64,000 nucleotides of DNA from Plantago major (lineage: Eukaryota; Streptophyta; Magnoliopsida; Lamiales; Plantaginaceae). Below the pieces are notes generated by a model. It made no database searches and was not told the origin of the DNA. It saw nothing but the letters and a program-made list of their open reading frames with translations. The translations under genes and the position numbers were made by a program. Positions 33,761 through 46,372 of this stretch are shown piece after piece. Each line of letters opens with the position of its first letter. The stretch's first letter is position 1. The stretch covers positions 3,989,265-4,053,264 of the forward strand of contig CM048840.1 of the NCBI GenBank assembly GCA_026545765.1, in the 5' to 3' direction.

Positions 33761-33770
33761 CTGTATTTAA
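33761..33770 (-). promoter_or_regulatory. Candidate TATA box of the reductase gene
   Basis: The minus strand reads TTTAAATACAG about 50 bp upstream of the ATG at 33713, a position compatible with a short 5' leader. No other core element is certain, and the upstream DNA is AT-rich, so this could be chance. Confidence 0.35.
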
Positions 33771-33779
33771 AGAACAAGA

Positions 33780-34490
33780 ACAGTAAAAGCCTTTGTAGTC
33801 TCCATCGGTTGAATAAGTATATAATTTCAATTGCGCAAATCAAGGACCAAAGTGATGGTTTGAAACTTTGAATAAATAAACTAATTCAAGGGGTCTAGTG
33901 CATTATGTTTGTGCTTGTTATTGTTGAGGATCACAAGCCAATGTTATAACCAGATAAGATCTCCCTTGTAACTTACCTTCTCCCAGCTTCTCCCCGTTTC
34001 TTTAAAATCTTTATAATGAATTGACAAAATTAATAAAATCAAAATCAATAATAAAATATTTATATTGATAAAGTAGTATGTAGATGGTAAAAGTTAGAAA
34101 ATAAAATTGATAAAATATAAAAGAGTAATTAATAAATTAATAAGTGAATACATTGGGTTAGGAAATATGAAGATATAAAATAAACGGTTAAAATGACAAA
34201 TTATAAATATTTTAGTGATAATAGATTCCATGGAGATTTAGTCCATAGGAGTTAGATATATAGCGCAGCCGAGATATTATTATTTTTTAAATAAATAAAC
34301 CACTGGATTCTTATTGTAAGATGCACATTTATTATTCTTACTTGGAGACCATACCAGTGGAGTTGTGTTAGGATTTCAGAAAGTTTCACGCAAGAAAATA
34401 TATAATAACGCGCAGGTAAGTAGGAGCAGGGTAAGTACATACACTCCTCTAGAGTCCGTCTTGACCTTTACATCTGATTTTTCGGGGACG
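33780..34490. other. Intergenic, upstream of the reductase gene
   Basis: AT-rich DNA that should hold the reductase promoter. 34020-34200 is nearly pure A/T with 'aaaattaataaaat' runs. No further gene or element is recognised. Confidence 0.5.
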
Positions 34491-34899
34491 AATTTTTTTT
34501 GGAAAAAATTTACTTAAGTCATCAATGTTCATCTAAATCCAAATATGTTGATTTTTACATCAAATTGTCCAAGTTTATCATCAAATTACCTATGTTTATT
34601 GTGAAATTGTTTATGTTTAGCATGCAAACATTAGTAACAACCTATTTATCCAATCAAAACACAATATTTAGAAAAATAAACATGAACTTCAATTTCATTC
34701 GCCAACCAATAAATTTCAATACACAAAATAATAAAAAAAAATCAAAATTTACAACCTATAAAAATACATATGTATTTTCAAAAACATTTAATACATCTTC
34801 GAAATAGCTTTCTTCACACTCTTGACTTGTTCGTCAACCCCTTCTTGCACAACGTCTCAAATTTTGTGACCAATCAATTTCTTTGTTCAACCACCCTTT

Positions 34900-36045
34900 T
34901 TACGAAAACCTAATACATACAACAAAAACATCAAAAAAACATAAGACAATTTATACATAAACATATACCATTTATATAAAAAAAAAAAAACTAAACCATT
35001 CAAACTAAAACATCAACACATAATAATATAGACAATTTATACTAAAACATAGGCCATTTATACCAAAAATTAAATAATATATAACGCATTTATCTTTTCA
35101 CAATAAACAAATAACAAAGAATAACATAGACAATTTCTACTAAAACATAGGACATTTATAAAAACTAGACAATTTATACTAAAACTAGAAGTCTAGAACA
35201 TAGGACATTTATACAAAAAAAATTAGTTAATTTCTACTAAAACATAGGACATTTATACTAAGAAACTAGACAATTTATACTAAAACATAAACAATTACTA
35301 AAACATAGACAATTACTAAACTAGTAACACATAACAACATAGAGAATTTATGCTAAAACATAGGCTATTTACACAAAAAAAAACTAAACCATTCAAACTG
35401 GACCAGCAACATATTTTATAGACCATTTATACAAAAAAACTAGACAATTTATAGTAAAACATAGACAATTTATACAAAAAACTAAACCAGCAACAACAAA
35501 CAACATAGACAATTTCTACTAAAACAAAGACCATTTATACAAAAAAAAACTAGACAATTTATAGTAAAACATAGACAATTTATACAAAAAAAACTAAACC
35601 AGCAACAACGAACAACATAGACAATTTATACTAAAACATAGACCATTTATACAAAAAAAACTAATTCAGCAACAACGAATAACATAGACAATTTCTACTA
35701 AAACATAGACCATTTATACAAAAAAAACTAGACAATTTATACAAAAAACTAAACCAGCAACAATGAACAGCATAAACAATTTCTACTAAAACATAGACAA
35801 TTTCCACTAAAACATAAACCATTTATACAAAAACCTAGACAATTCATACTAATTAAAACATAGACAATTTATAAAAAACAAAAAACTAAACCAGCAACAA
35901 TGAACAACACACAATTTCTATTAAAACATAGACTATTTATAAAAAAAAAGAAAAACTAAACCAGTAACAATGAACAACACACAATTTCTATTAAAACATA
36001 GACTATTTATAAAAAAAAACTAGAAAATTTATAGGCAAATCAAAC
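34900..36045. repeat. Degenerate AT-rich tandem array
   Basis: Repeated 'acatagacaattta(t/c)actaaaacataga(c)catttatacaaaaaaact' phrases, often with 'aaccagcaacaa(c/t)gaacaacat', occur dozens of times in variable order. The basic period is about 25-50 bp and there are higher-order blocks. Less regular related sequence begins near 34500. It is non-coding. Confidence 0.75.
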
Positions 36046-37224
36046 TTATGAGTGATAAATTCATGAATTTAACTACTTTTTGGTATGGCTAGAATGTTTG
36101 GTGCCTATTAACACTAAGCATTCGACCGAACCGTAATGAAACTAATATACTAAGTAAAATCAACGCCTATTGTTAATTCATTAACAGTCAATCGTTTGTT
36201 ACAGATTCATACATCAGATTAACAAGAGATATACGTCTAAAATCAATAACAAACAATAAAAAAAGTAGTAAATCAATAACACCTTAATCCTAATAACCAC
36301 AACATGAAACAAATCCTCTCAGTGAGCATTTTCGTCATGATTATGATCCATAGAAACGAGATTATGACTTCACACCTTATTCGTCAGCTCTAAAGTTCGC
36401 ACGGTACCGAGATCGGCTTTATCTGGAAGAGATCGGATCTGGATCTGGATGAACAAGCTTTTCGGCCTCTTTAATAGACGCATCTCGTTCTGACCGGCTT
36501 TGTCGAACCGTTTGCCTTTGAACACGTTAAGAAAGCAATTGCGAGACTCCGTTTACCAGCAGAGGTGATGACGTCGTGGTGTGGAGGAGACGGTTATGGC
36601 GGATATATTGGTGGTGGTGTGGAGTGGAGGAGGAATAGGATGAGGAAGAGGGTGGAGGAGAAAGAAGTTAACGTGTTTTGAAGCGCTGGAGAAAAATTTG
36701 CAGATTCGTGGGCCGATCCGACCTGTATTGGATCGACCCGCGAAACTGATTGTAAGTTGAGTTGTTGGGTTTTACTTTTTTGACTCTCTGGACTTTTATG
36801 AGATTTAGTATTTAATGAATTAATGTGAATAAACAATAACAAAGTTGTTTAGTCGGTGTTAAAGTAAAAGAGATAAATCATAAAGTAATATACTACAAAT
36901 TCAATCTTAAAATCAAAACATACAAAAATTGAAATTTCTAAGATGAATGTCGTTAAGCCATACAAATAGAGTCGGACCTTAGAATTGCCCGGTATTGACT
37001 CAAGTTTTAAGTTGAGGAATCAAAGATAAAGACTAGAAATATAGTTTGAGTGAAAGGGCGAATTTCATAAACTATCTATGCCTATAAAATTATCCAAGGA
37101 CAACATTTAGTTAACAAATTGACTAGATGCAATCCAACTTTGCGGGTCACAGGCGATGCCAAAAATTAAAATTCTGTTGCAAAATGTGAATATATATATA
37201 CAATTTTGAAATACTCAACGTGGT
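36046..37224. other. Intergenic, no supported gene
   Basis: A GC-richer island at 36400-36720 contains 'gatcggatctggatctggatg' and an imperfect palindrome 'ggatcgacc/ggtcggatc' near 36712-36740. Short open frames here have no recognisable motif. It could be a captured gene scrap; I see nothing firmer. Confidence 0.4.
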
Positions 37225-37232
37225 CTTTCCGT

Positions 37233-38397
37233 TAGGGATGTTCAAAATCCGAATCAGACCGGAAAATGAACCGGAATCGGACCGGTTCCAGTTTGGTTTG
37301 GACCAAATGCTTACCGAATCGGTTTTCGGTTTATATAAATAGCTATATTCCGGTTTCGGTACAAAACCGGAAAAATTCAGTTCCGATCCGAAAAGATAGT
37401 ATAACAGCTATACGCATATTATATCGCATACTCACATGGGTTCTGCCAGTTGAAAACTTTGTTCACAATTTTTTAATTTTTTAATGATAATGTTGTGACT
37501 TGGTGAAAATAGCATGCTTATAAATGTACTGGGCTAGTTGCAGACTAAGACTACACTAATTAATTATGCTAGCTAAATAAAGGGTAAAATCCATTTTTGG
37601 TACAGTGTGTGAGGCATTTTCGATTTTAGTGCTCCAGAGTTGTCGCGTTCAATTTAGGTATTAATTATTAATAACTACTTACAATTAAGGTACTAATTGT
37701 AATTTGGATGGTGGGTATGCAAATCAGTACCAAGTTACAATTAACCTAATCCCAATTTCACGTGATTTTGATCAATTGAAAGTTGATTGAAACATAATTG
37801 ATGAAAAAGCCTAAAAATGAATATGATGTGGAAAAATTTGATGCTTGTGAGTGGGACAAAGTCCACGATATCTTGCGAACGGTCGATTCTATGTACATCT
37901 TCGCCGACATTCGCTTACGTGAATGCGAGCACCTCATAAATTCTAAATTGGACGGCAACCATTCTGGAGTACCAAAATTAAAAATGTCTTACACTGAAGT
38001 ACCAAAAATGGATTTTACCCTAAATAACACAAACAAACACTGTATTTTTTTTAAATAGTTAACTAAACTCATTAATCATCAGTAAATATGGTGTGTACTT
38101 AATAAGTTGCTAATTAGCTAGTAGGGCGAGGTGCAAAAGAAATGAGACTAATTAATGTACTAGTTACTAGTGTACTGTGTAACTAATTACTGTGTTCGGA
38201 AATTAATAGTAGTTAGTTATTAGTAGTTACATTATTAAACGAGAAAAGTATACTTTAAGTATAAAAAAACACAAATACGGTAATACCGTCCAATATCGGA
38301 ACCGAACCGGTTGGTCCGGTTCGGTCTAGATCGGATTGTTACCAGATCGGTTTCCGGGTTGTATAATTCATAGATTCCGGTCCGGTGAACAGCCTTG
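37233..38397. mobile_element. Non-autonomous hAT-type transposon
   Basis: A perfect 8-bp direct repeat CTTTCCGT (37225-37232 and 38398-38405) brackets termini TAGGGATGTTCA... and, complemented, CAAGGCTGTTCA.... Both are followed by Cys/Gly-rich 'accggt' sequence. An 8-bp duplication with (C/T)A(A/G)GG ends is the hAT signature. There is no transposase within the 1165 bp. A second inverted-repeat element is nested at 37581-38021. Confidence 0.8.
37581..38021. mobile_element. Nested MITE with long terminal inverted repeats
   Basis: The left end AGGGTAAAATCCATTTTTGG and right end CCAAAAATGGATTTTACCCT are perfect inverted repeats that extend imperfectly for about 60 bp ('tacagtgtgtgaggcatttt' versus 'tacttcagtgtaagacattt'). 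The flanks share a 6-bp AAATAA. Length is 441 bp with no transposase; the 87-codon open frame inside is not supported as a gene. The superfamily is not assigned. Confidence 0.8.
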
Positions 38398-38917
38398 CTT
38401 TCCGTTTGTACTTCTATATTACCTCCCTGCTGGTCACGATCCAAAAGGAAAGGGTTGTTAAACGAAGTATTCGTTCTTCACGTGATTGTGCATCTATATA
38501 TATATATTATATAAAGGCCAGTTTTTATTCCAACCATTTTGTATAGGACTTAAGTCAAGAATCAATCCTAGAATTTCTTTTAATTTTTGATATTTGTTTA
38601 ACAAAAAAATTCAAAAAAATTAAATCCAAGGAAAGAAATCTGTTCTCAAACAATTATTACCTCTATCCCGTAACTGCCATCCTTTATTCTTAACTAGGAC
38701 TAACCCGTGGCGATGACACGATATAGTTTACTTTTAATAATAAATAAAAAGGGATGACAAACTTATGTAATAAATAAATTAGTCGAGAAAATAAAATAGT
38801 CAAACTTATGTAAACAACGTTGGTCGTTATATATGTAACCATATTTTCACATGCTATAATTGTTTTTTTCCCACAATTCCAACCCTCCCCCCAACCCGGA
38901 GGCCCGTTATGGATGAA

Positions 38918-39110
38918 GAAAGTAGATCGAAGAGAGTTCCCCGCATAGAGAGTATATGCCCCCGACCCATTATGGAGATCAAGAAAGTAGAGAGAAGATC
39001 GAAGAGAGTTTCCCCACCTAGAGAGTATCAGATACTCCCCCTGCTATATGTCAAGAAAGTAGAGAAAATATCGAAGAGAGTTTCCCCGCCTAGAGAGTAT
39101 TCGCCCGCCC
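38918..39110 (+). repeat. Three-unit tandem repeat
   Basis: Three copies of 'agaaagtagag..atcgaagagagtttcccc(g/a)cctagagagtat' start near 38918, 38980 and 39052. The last two are 72 bp apart, so an open frame reads the unit KKVE..SKRVSPPREY twice, with a degenerate first copy. The open frame (80 codons) runs into the neighbouring MITE and is not supported as a gene. Confidence 0.7.
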
Positions 39111-39128
39111 CACCCGCGGGAAAATGTA

Positions 39129-39360
39129 CTCCCTCCGTCACGAAGGGCTAGCATGCAGTTTTATGTGAATAGCTAAAGTTTTGATAGAATATAATAAAGG
39201 TGGGATAAAGTGTACTATTAGTGGCAAAGTGTGTAATTTGAGTGAAAAGTTGAGATTGTTTATTATTTGTTGGGTGTGGTAGCTTACTTTTTTGGTAATG
39301 TATGAAGTTTTATGGGACGGCTAAAAATGACAAATGTATGAAGTTATGCGGGACGGAGTG
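39129..39360. mobile_element. Stowaway-like MITE
   Basis: Starts CTCCCTCCGTCACG after TA and ends CGGGACGGAGTG; the terminal repeats are imperfect inverses. The interior is non-coding with 'gtatgaagtt' phrases. TA target preference and these ends fit mariner/Stowaway. Confidence 0.75.
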
Positions 39361-39616
39361 AATAGTTTTTACTAAATTAATCATACAATGTTGCGGTCAG
39401 GTCTTGTTACAAAGGTATGGAACAGGTTCGAGTATATGCCACATCGGACCTAAACATCATTATTTCGAGCAGGGTTGAATTCGGGTTAGATAGAACCCGA
39501 TCCGTTTAAAAGTAAAATAACGAAATACCATTGTAGTAAGATATAGGCCGAGATGAAAACATGCAAATCCTGTCAAGAGACCGTCTCTAGGCCTAACTCA
39601 CCACTTTTGTTATATA

Positions 39617-39880
39617 CTCCCTTCGCCCCGAACTCAAAACTTTCAATTTTTCGTTTTAGTCCGTTCCAAACTCAACTTCTCCTTCTTTAAATAGAAAATC
39701 TCTCTCCTACTTTATTGACATATCTCCTATTTTATTTACAATCTCTCATATTTTAATCACACTCTTTCAATACTTTATTTACACTTTTTGCTACTTTATT
39801 CATTATCTCTCCTACTTTATTCACTTTATCTTAAAACTTGTACCCGGACCAACAGGAAGTTGTGTCCGTGACGGAGGGAG
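39617..39880. mobile_element. Stowaway-like MITE
   Basis: Bounded by TA dinucleotides. The left end is CTCCCTTCGCCCCGAACTC, and the right end GTGACGGAGGGAG is its imperfect inverse. It has the same interior as 7240-7446 in opposite orientation ('agtccgttccaaactcaa', 'tctctcctactttatt'). It is 264 bp and non-coding. Confidence 0.85.
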
Positions 39881-40109
39881 TATATGGATAGGAGTAAGTC
39901 TTCTGAGAGACCGTCTCTATATAAATTATCAAGAGACTAACATATACTATCAAGAAAATCATTGATGTTATTGCCCTCATGATCCTAGCAACGACACTAA
40001 GACTCCCCTATATATTCGAACTCTGCTCCAACGTAGAATCAAAATTTATAATTGGACATCTAAATAACTATTAATTTTCTTTTAAATAGATTCGTGGAGA
40101 ATTATATTT

Positions 40110-41116
40110 AATAAATGCTCTATTTTTAAAAATGTCATTATTTCATTTTATTGCATTTAATAAATTTATATTATATTTTTATGAAAAAAATTATTTAATT
40201 TAATAATAATATTTAAGATTGGTGCATTGGATTTGTTTTGTTACGGCGAATCCGAATATATATTCAAAATATTTTCAAAGTTTTTTGATAAATTTATATA
40301 AGATTTTATAAAAACAATGTATACGGTAAAAAAAAAAAAAGAGTGAAAGTGATAAGGTGCATTGTATAGTATTGAATTAAAATGTTTAATAACTTATTTT
40401 GCAAAACTGAATTTACACAACCAATATATCTCATTTAATAGATTTATATTTCATTTTGATAAATAATAATATTCAACATTGGTGTCTATGGATTTGTCAT
40501 GTCGCGGTGATCCAAATGTACCTTATATTTTGTAGATAAAATTATATCAAATTTAATAAAAACTATATGCAGTCAACATACAAAAAAATAAATAGTGCAA
40601 TTCATAATTGCATCGCATTGTAAACAACTCACATATTCCACATCTTATTTCCCAAAATTAGGATTTACGCAATCAATATATTCAATTTAATAATCTAAAA
40701 TTAGTGTCTATAGATTCGCATTGTCGCGGTGAATCCAAATATATGTTCGAAATATTTTTCGTAGTTTTGTAAATAAATTTTTTATGAGATTTAATAAAAA
40801 TATATTTATCAGATTTAATAAAAATATATGTATGCAGTCAACATACTGAAAATAAATAGTGCAAGTCATTTGGTGCATTGCATTGTACTATATAATTATA
40901 TAAAATGTTCCATAGATTTTTTTCCAAATTTAAAATTTACACAACCAATAGAATTATACTTCTAAATTACAATTTTCTTTTTTTTTCAATTTTGTGAAGA
41001 AAATTGCATAATAATATATTACATTGGTGTCTATGGATTATCTTTGTCATGTGAATCCAAATATATGTTCTAAATATTTTTTGAGTTTTGTAGATAAATT
41101 TATATGATATTTAACC

Positions 41117-41190
<74 letters not shown>

Positions 41191-41720
41191 GTCAAAGTAC
41201 TAAAAATAAATAGTGCAAGTTATATGGTGCATTGCATTATATATAATTAAAATGTTCCATAATTTTTTGTTCAAAATTAAAATTTACACAACCAATAGAA
41301 TTATACATCTAAATTATAATTTTCTTTTTTATTTATTTTGTGAAGAAAATTTCATAATAATATTTAAAATTGGTGTCTATGGATTCGTCTTGTCGCGATG
41401 AATACAAATATATGTGTTTGAAATATTTTTCAGAGTTTTGTAGATAAATTTATATGAGATTTAATAAAAATATATATATGCAGTCAACATACTAAAAATA
41501 AACAGTGCAAGTTATATGGTGCATTGCATTGTATATAATTAAAATGTTCCATAGATTTTTTTTCCAAAATTAAAATTTACACAACCAATAGAATTATACT
41601 TCAAAATTATAATTTTCTTTTTTGTTTTATTTTTGTGAATGAAACTCCATGAAATTCAAAGAGACATGCCACATCATATTTTGCCTATGTGGCATGTCTT
41701 TTTGCTCACATTGGTCACCA
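40110..41720. repeat. Five-unit AT-rich tandem array
   Basis: Units are recognised by 'ggtgtctatggattcg' (variants) near 40216, 40479, 40700, 41023 and 41369, i.e. spacings of about 220-350 bp. Each is followed by 'gaatccaaatatatgttc', 'agttttgtagataaa', 'agtcaacatactaaaaataaatagtgca', 'ggtgcattgcattgtat' and 'aaatttacacaaccaatagaattatac'. A (TA)n stretch at 41118-41188 expands one unit. It is related to 7495-8080. Confidence 0.85.
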
Positions 41721-42299
41721 CTTTTATTATATATTTAGATTGCAGTGTTTATTTTAGGTAATTCTTAATTTATAGGGTTAATTAAACTTTCACCCCCTGT
41801 AAGATTCTCATTTTTCAAATCCCCCCTGAAACCCAGGGGTTCCGAAAGATCGTTACAATTTCCCCCCTGAACTTTGCTCAGAGTTTCATGCCGTTAACTT
41901 TCGCCGTCAGTCAACGCGGTCAAACCGTTAAAAAAAGTCAACCGTCAACTGGGGTTTGAAAGTAAGATTTGTCAAAAAAAAAAATTCTAAAAAAAAAAAT
42001 TTACATAAGCAAATTTTTTTATTACGTCATAAAGATCGATGGTTTCCACCTCTGTCCTCGAGGGTCCCAAAGTAAGGTTAGTCAAATTGAAAAAAAAAAT
42101 GCATAGATTTTTCTGAAAAAGTAACAAGGGAATTTGAATGTAATTTACGGAATAGAAGTAGAAGAAAGTAAGAAAATTGATTGAAAAGGAAGAATTTGAA
42201 GTTGATAATATGTCTTTTCATTTTGGTGATTTTCTAACTCTGCATACCTCCTCTAACATGTCTTGGAATTGATTTTGGTGTCTTGGAATTAATAATACA

Positions 42300-45200
42300 C
42301 TAGTACCAACCCGTGGCTATGCCACGGTTTTGTTTACTTTTAATAATAAATAAACGGATGATAACGTAAATAAACAGATGATAGTTTGAAACGAATGATA
42401 AGTAAATAAACGGATGATAACGTAATACAAAGTAGAGTAGCGAATAGTCCAATTTAAGTAAGAAAACATAGAAGAGTTAAATTAACATGATGGAAGGATA
42501 ATTGGAAAAGTTCAAAGTGCTTTCGAAATTAAATAACCACACACATCAAAGTAGTTCAAAGTGAAAAAGAAAACATCAAAAGTATTAACGCAAACATGCG
42601 TTTACAGGTTACATAAAACCTCCTTATAAACCACGTTAGTTGTGGAATCAGTGGGATTCCCTTATTCATCCAGAATAATTACCTTCAAGCCCTTTTTTGA
42701 TGTAACTCTCGAGAAAGCAACATAAAAGGCGTGGCTGAATACTGGGCTAGGCAAATAAAGACCGACATGGGACAGTGACTGTCCTTGACTCTTGTTTATG
42801 GTCATAGCATAGCAAACCGATATAGGAAACTGCCTCCGATCCTCTGAAACCTGATTGGAAACTTGGTAACATCTAACGGTGTCAAAACCATACGAGGTAT
42901 TAAAACCTCTGATCCAGCATTCTTTCCATGTATCATCTTGGCCCGGATGACGTGTTTGCCGATATGAGTAACAATCAATCTAGTTCCATTACACAGTTCT
43001 GTGGACTGGTCTATATTCCTTAATAGCATAATCGGACATCCAACTTTCAGACGGATCAAATGATTGGGAATTCCAGATGTCTTGATGGTATTGAGAAATT
43101 CGGTCGACTATACATTCTCACGATTGACTATATCATCCTCATCAGGACAAATGCTATCGGAACTCATGAACTCAAATGCATCACCAGGTAACAAAGACAT
43201 AACATAATCATTTATCTCATGAACAATCTCATTAGTCGGAGCTAATATAGCTCTATCCTGGAAGTATCGACCATCACCAATATGATCAATGAGTGACGGA
43301 TAAGTACTACTTACAATTGCAGCTATTGGATCGGTTGCATGATGGATGAGTATACCCTCGGGCAGTTTAAAGTCGACCTCACCATCGTTTTGTCCTCCAA
43401 TTTCACCATCTCCAACATTTAACAACCAATCAGCAAATTCCTTTATAATTTCAACTTCACTTGGAGATCCACCAGCCTGAAATTGATACCGTGAAAAGAC
43501 GTAAATTACACTAATAAATCATTCAGTATAAAATAATTAAAGAATTAGACCATGATAATATATAAATAAACTTCACGATTATATTATGAAAAATACTAAC
43601 CTGTAATCGCATATTCTTTGTTAGCTTCATTACTTGACAATGACTCCATATGGAATCGGATGATGACAACGATGCATTAACAATGTCTTGTCTACTTCCT
43701 TTAGGAATGACTGGCAGGATCTGTCTGAAATCACCCCCAAATACAACAACTTTGCCGCCAAATGGCAATCTAGAACCTTGTCCGTCTGGGCCTCTAATGA
43801 CATCTCTGAGACTCCTGTCGAGTGCTTCAAAACAAAATCTATTCGTCATTGGAGCTTCATCCCATATGATCAACTTAGTCTTTTTCGAGAAGTCTTGTTA
43901 GTTCACTACCGGGAGTAATCCTGCTACATACGGTGGTCTCATAAACCGTCAATAGTATTGTGAATCTGGAATGGGTTGTCCTTCCCTTAGGCAGCAAGAG
44001 AGAAGCAATACCGCTAGAAGCAACAGGCAAAACGATCTCACCGTTACCACGCAATGCAGAGAACAACATCCTCCACAAGAATGTCTTGCCGGTACCTCCA
44101 TATCCGTATAAGAAGAAAACACCACCCCTATCGGAAGAAACAACATCCATAATCTTATTATATACATCTCTCTGCTCATCAGTCAGATATGGATACAACC
44201 GATTGAATTCAGCATGCATCTCATCTACATCATGAGACATCTCTTCTACCAAAAGATTGTTCTGTCCATCCCGGATGACCATGTTGTCAGGTACTGGCAT
44301 CCCTTCTAATTGAGCAAGTGAACTACCGTTGAGAGATAGCAGCTCTTCAATATCGGCAAGGGCAAAGTTCTTGATTTGCGTCTCACTAAGTTCCAATCCT
44401 GTAATATTAGACAAACGTAGTATAGTTAATTATCAAAACAAATGTAACATATAAAATTTGAAATTTGAAACAAAACTTGAGAGAATGTTTGAATAATCTA
44501 ATTACCTGGATTACTCATCTTTTTACGATGAAAGTATAGTATATCATCAGAAAGATGCTCCCATGTCTTTTCCCACACCTCAATGGGACTTGACATGGAG
44601 TTCGACTGAAGGAGCATGCAAAATAAATGTCTCAGATATCGACCTGAACACCAGAAACTTGCTTCTTTTATTGCATCAATGTATTCTTTGTCATCATCTA
44701 GCAATCCCATTGTGTAACACACATCCCTATAAGTTGGATACAAAACCCCGTCTACCGTCCTCAGGTCCTCATAACAAGTGGCACCCCGTATGTGGCTTAA
44801 CATGATTCTGAGATAGTACACTGGCCCAGATTTAGGCGGGACGTGGTATATCCTACCAACCTTGTTCATCCTTTGCTTCCTAGCTTTCCAAATCTTGTGT
44901 GTTTTATCCCACACATAATGGCGTGGAAACTCAGAGTAGAGATACTTACGTGCTTCAGGGTTCTCCTTGTTATAGTTCATCCACTGCAGGAATTTAGTCT
45001 GTGCAATCGTCGGCTTCTCCAGTAGATTTTCTATAAATTCACCATATTTGAAGCATAAATTTTGCTCACCATCCAAATGGAATGACAAACGCTCGACAGT
45101 CGGATCACGGTAATGTATGTCATAACCAAGAATGCGCCATACGGCCTCACATGCAGATATATATCTACAGTTGACGTAGTCTTTGACTTCATCGTTAACT

Positions 45201-46372
45201 GTAATCTTCGCCCCTATCCTATCCACCCCTTGTTGACGTACTTGAACAGGTATTTTATGGAGTTTGACTTATTACACCACTCAACATTGATATGCGCACC
45301 ATACTTCATCAGCAAATATGGATTGTGTGGGACGATGTATCTACATTTACATATTAGATAAATAACATAAAATTAATAAAATATATGAATTATAAGAAAG
45401 TTGAGCTTGAATTCCAAGTACTTGAAAACGTACATGTTGTCAACAGTAACACCATTCCATGCGTTGGTCTTGTTGTTCTTGGACCACTTCTTTGTTGGAA
45501 GTTTGAGGTATTTCGGACCTATCTAGAGTGTGCAACTCAGTTGCCTCCCCTGGTTGATCATTCTGAGCAGATGCCTCAGTTTGATCCCTCTCATTGAGTT
45601 GGGGAACCTGCTCATTTATAAGATTTTCTTCAGCAAGGAAAGATGCTGGTATCTCATGTTGTAACTCAAGTATCATCTCAACAACATCCACTATTGGCTG
45701 TTGTGGTTGGTGTGGTGATTCTGATATGGATGAAGAAGGTGATGCTGACATGCATGACATCTGAATATTGTGGGAATATTAGAATCAAACAAACACGACT
45801 AACCAACATGAAATATAATAATTCATGCCGTTTTAGTGTTATTTAAGAGCTAAGTAAACAATCTACCGTTAGAAATATTGCTGAAAGGAGTTCTCGATGT
45901 CGAACAATTAAGTGGAGTAAAAGGAGCTCTTGCATCTTTCAAGAAATTAGACATGCATAATTATTCATTGTGAAATGAAAATAATAAGTATAAAATCTAA
46001 TTTTGTAAAATAAATAACACGACTTCACCATTAGGAAAGTACAAAATTTGAAACTCACTGTTTGTTATATCAGACAAAGGTGTGTTATTTGAATAATACC
46101 CACTATTGTACCGTTGTCGCTTAGAAATATGTGTTCCTTGTACATATTGTGTCTGACCTATATACATAAAAAAAAAATAGATATTTCAATACATAAAATT
46201 CCGTTAACAATGGGTGATTATATAAAACAAAAAATTAATAAATTATGAGAATTATACCATTATCTACTGGTGGAGAGTTCTCATCAATATCAATTACTAT
46301 TGAACTTAAACAGTGACTACTCGATTCCGAACCATCCGGTTTATTATGTGCAGGCTTCAATCGCCTACCCAT
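42300..46372 (-). mobile_element. Helitron remnant with helicase (copy H2)
   Basis: The minus-strand 3' terminus CCGTGGCATAGCCACGGGTTGGTACTAG|T at 42300 has a 7-bp perfect stem, then CTAG. The Helitron replication-helicase gene lies just upstream on the same strand. The 5' TC end was not found; 46372 marks only the start of recognisable coding sequence. It is nested inside the MULE. Confidence 0.75.
42600..46372 (-). pseudogene. Helitron Rep-helicase (PIF1-type), decayed
   Basis: Reads down from MGRRLKPAHNKPDG (46364) through short exon-like pieces (LSDITN, ARAPFTPLN) to NGVTVDN (45440) joined by a GT-AG intron to [21 protein letters not shown] (45350). It continues with YFKYVNKG-like text and the 45226-44498 frame. 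The helicase follows: Walker A GYGGTGKT (about 44080), Walker B WDEAPM (43865), [10 protein letters not shown] (43730), VGCPIMLLRNID (43040) and [18 protein letters not shown]...[13 protein letters not shown] (about 42800-42690). The HUH nickase motifs of the Rep domain are not visible between 45760 and 45440. Frameshifts at about 43870 and 42830 break it. Confidence 0.85.

Larger units (their letters stand above)
38694..39560 (-). mobile_element. Helitron 3' region remnant (copy H1)
   Basis: The minus strand ends ...CGTGTCATCGCCACGGGTTAGTCCTAG|T at 38694, a hairpin followed by CTAG. The adjacent 'tttacttttaataataaataaa' is shared with H2 at 42.3 kb. Upstream blocks at 38850-38910 and 39361-39540 match, inverted, the plus-strand Helitron H3 at 60975-61040 and 60775-60950. 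The 5' end is not identified. A tandem repeat and a MITE have been added inside. Confidence 0.6.

Noticed and set aside
34499-34807. 102-codon open frame rich in Asn, Lys, Phe and Ile
   Set aside because: Composition is what low-complexity AT-rich DNA gives; no motif and no gene context.
37798-38058. 87-codon open frame
   Set aside because: Lies almost entirely in the 441-bp MITE and reads through its terminal repeat, so it is not a gene.
38492-38525. 'tctatatatatatattatataaaggcc' as a Helitron 5' end
   Set aside because: The sequence resembles plant Helitron 5' ends, but no plus-strand 3' end follows at a sensible distance and it is simple AT repeat.
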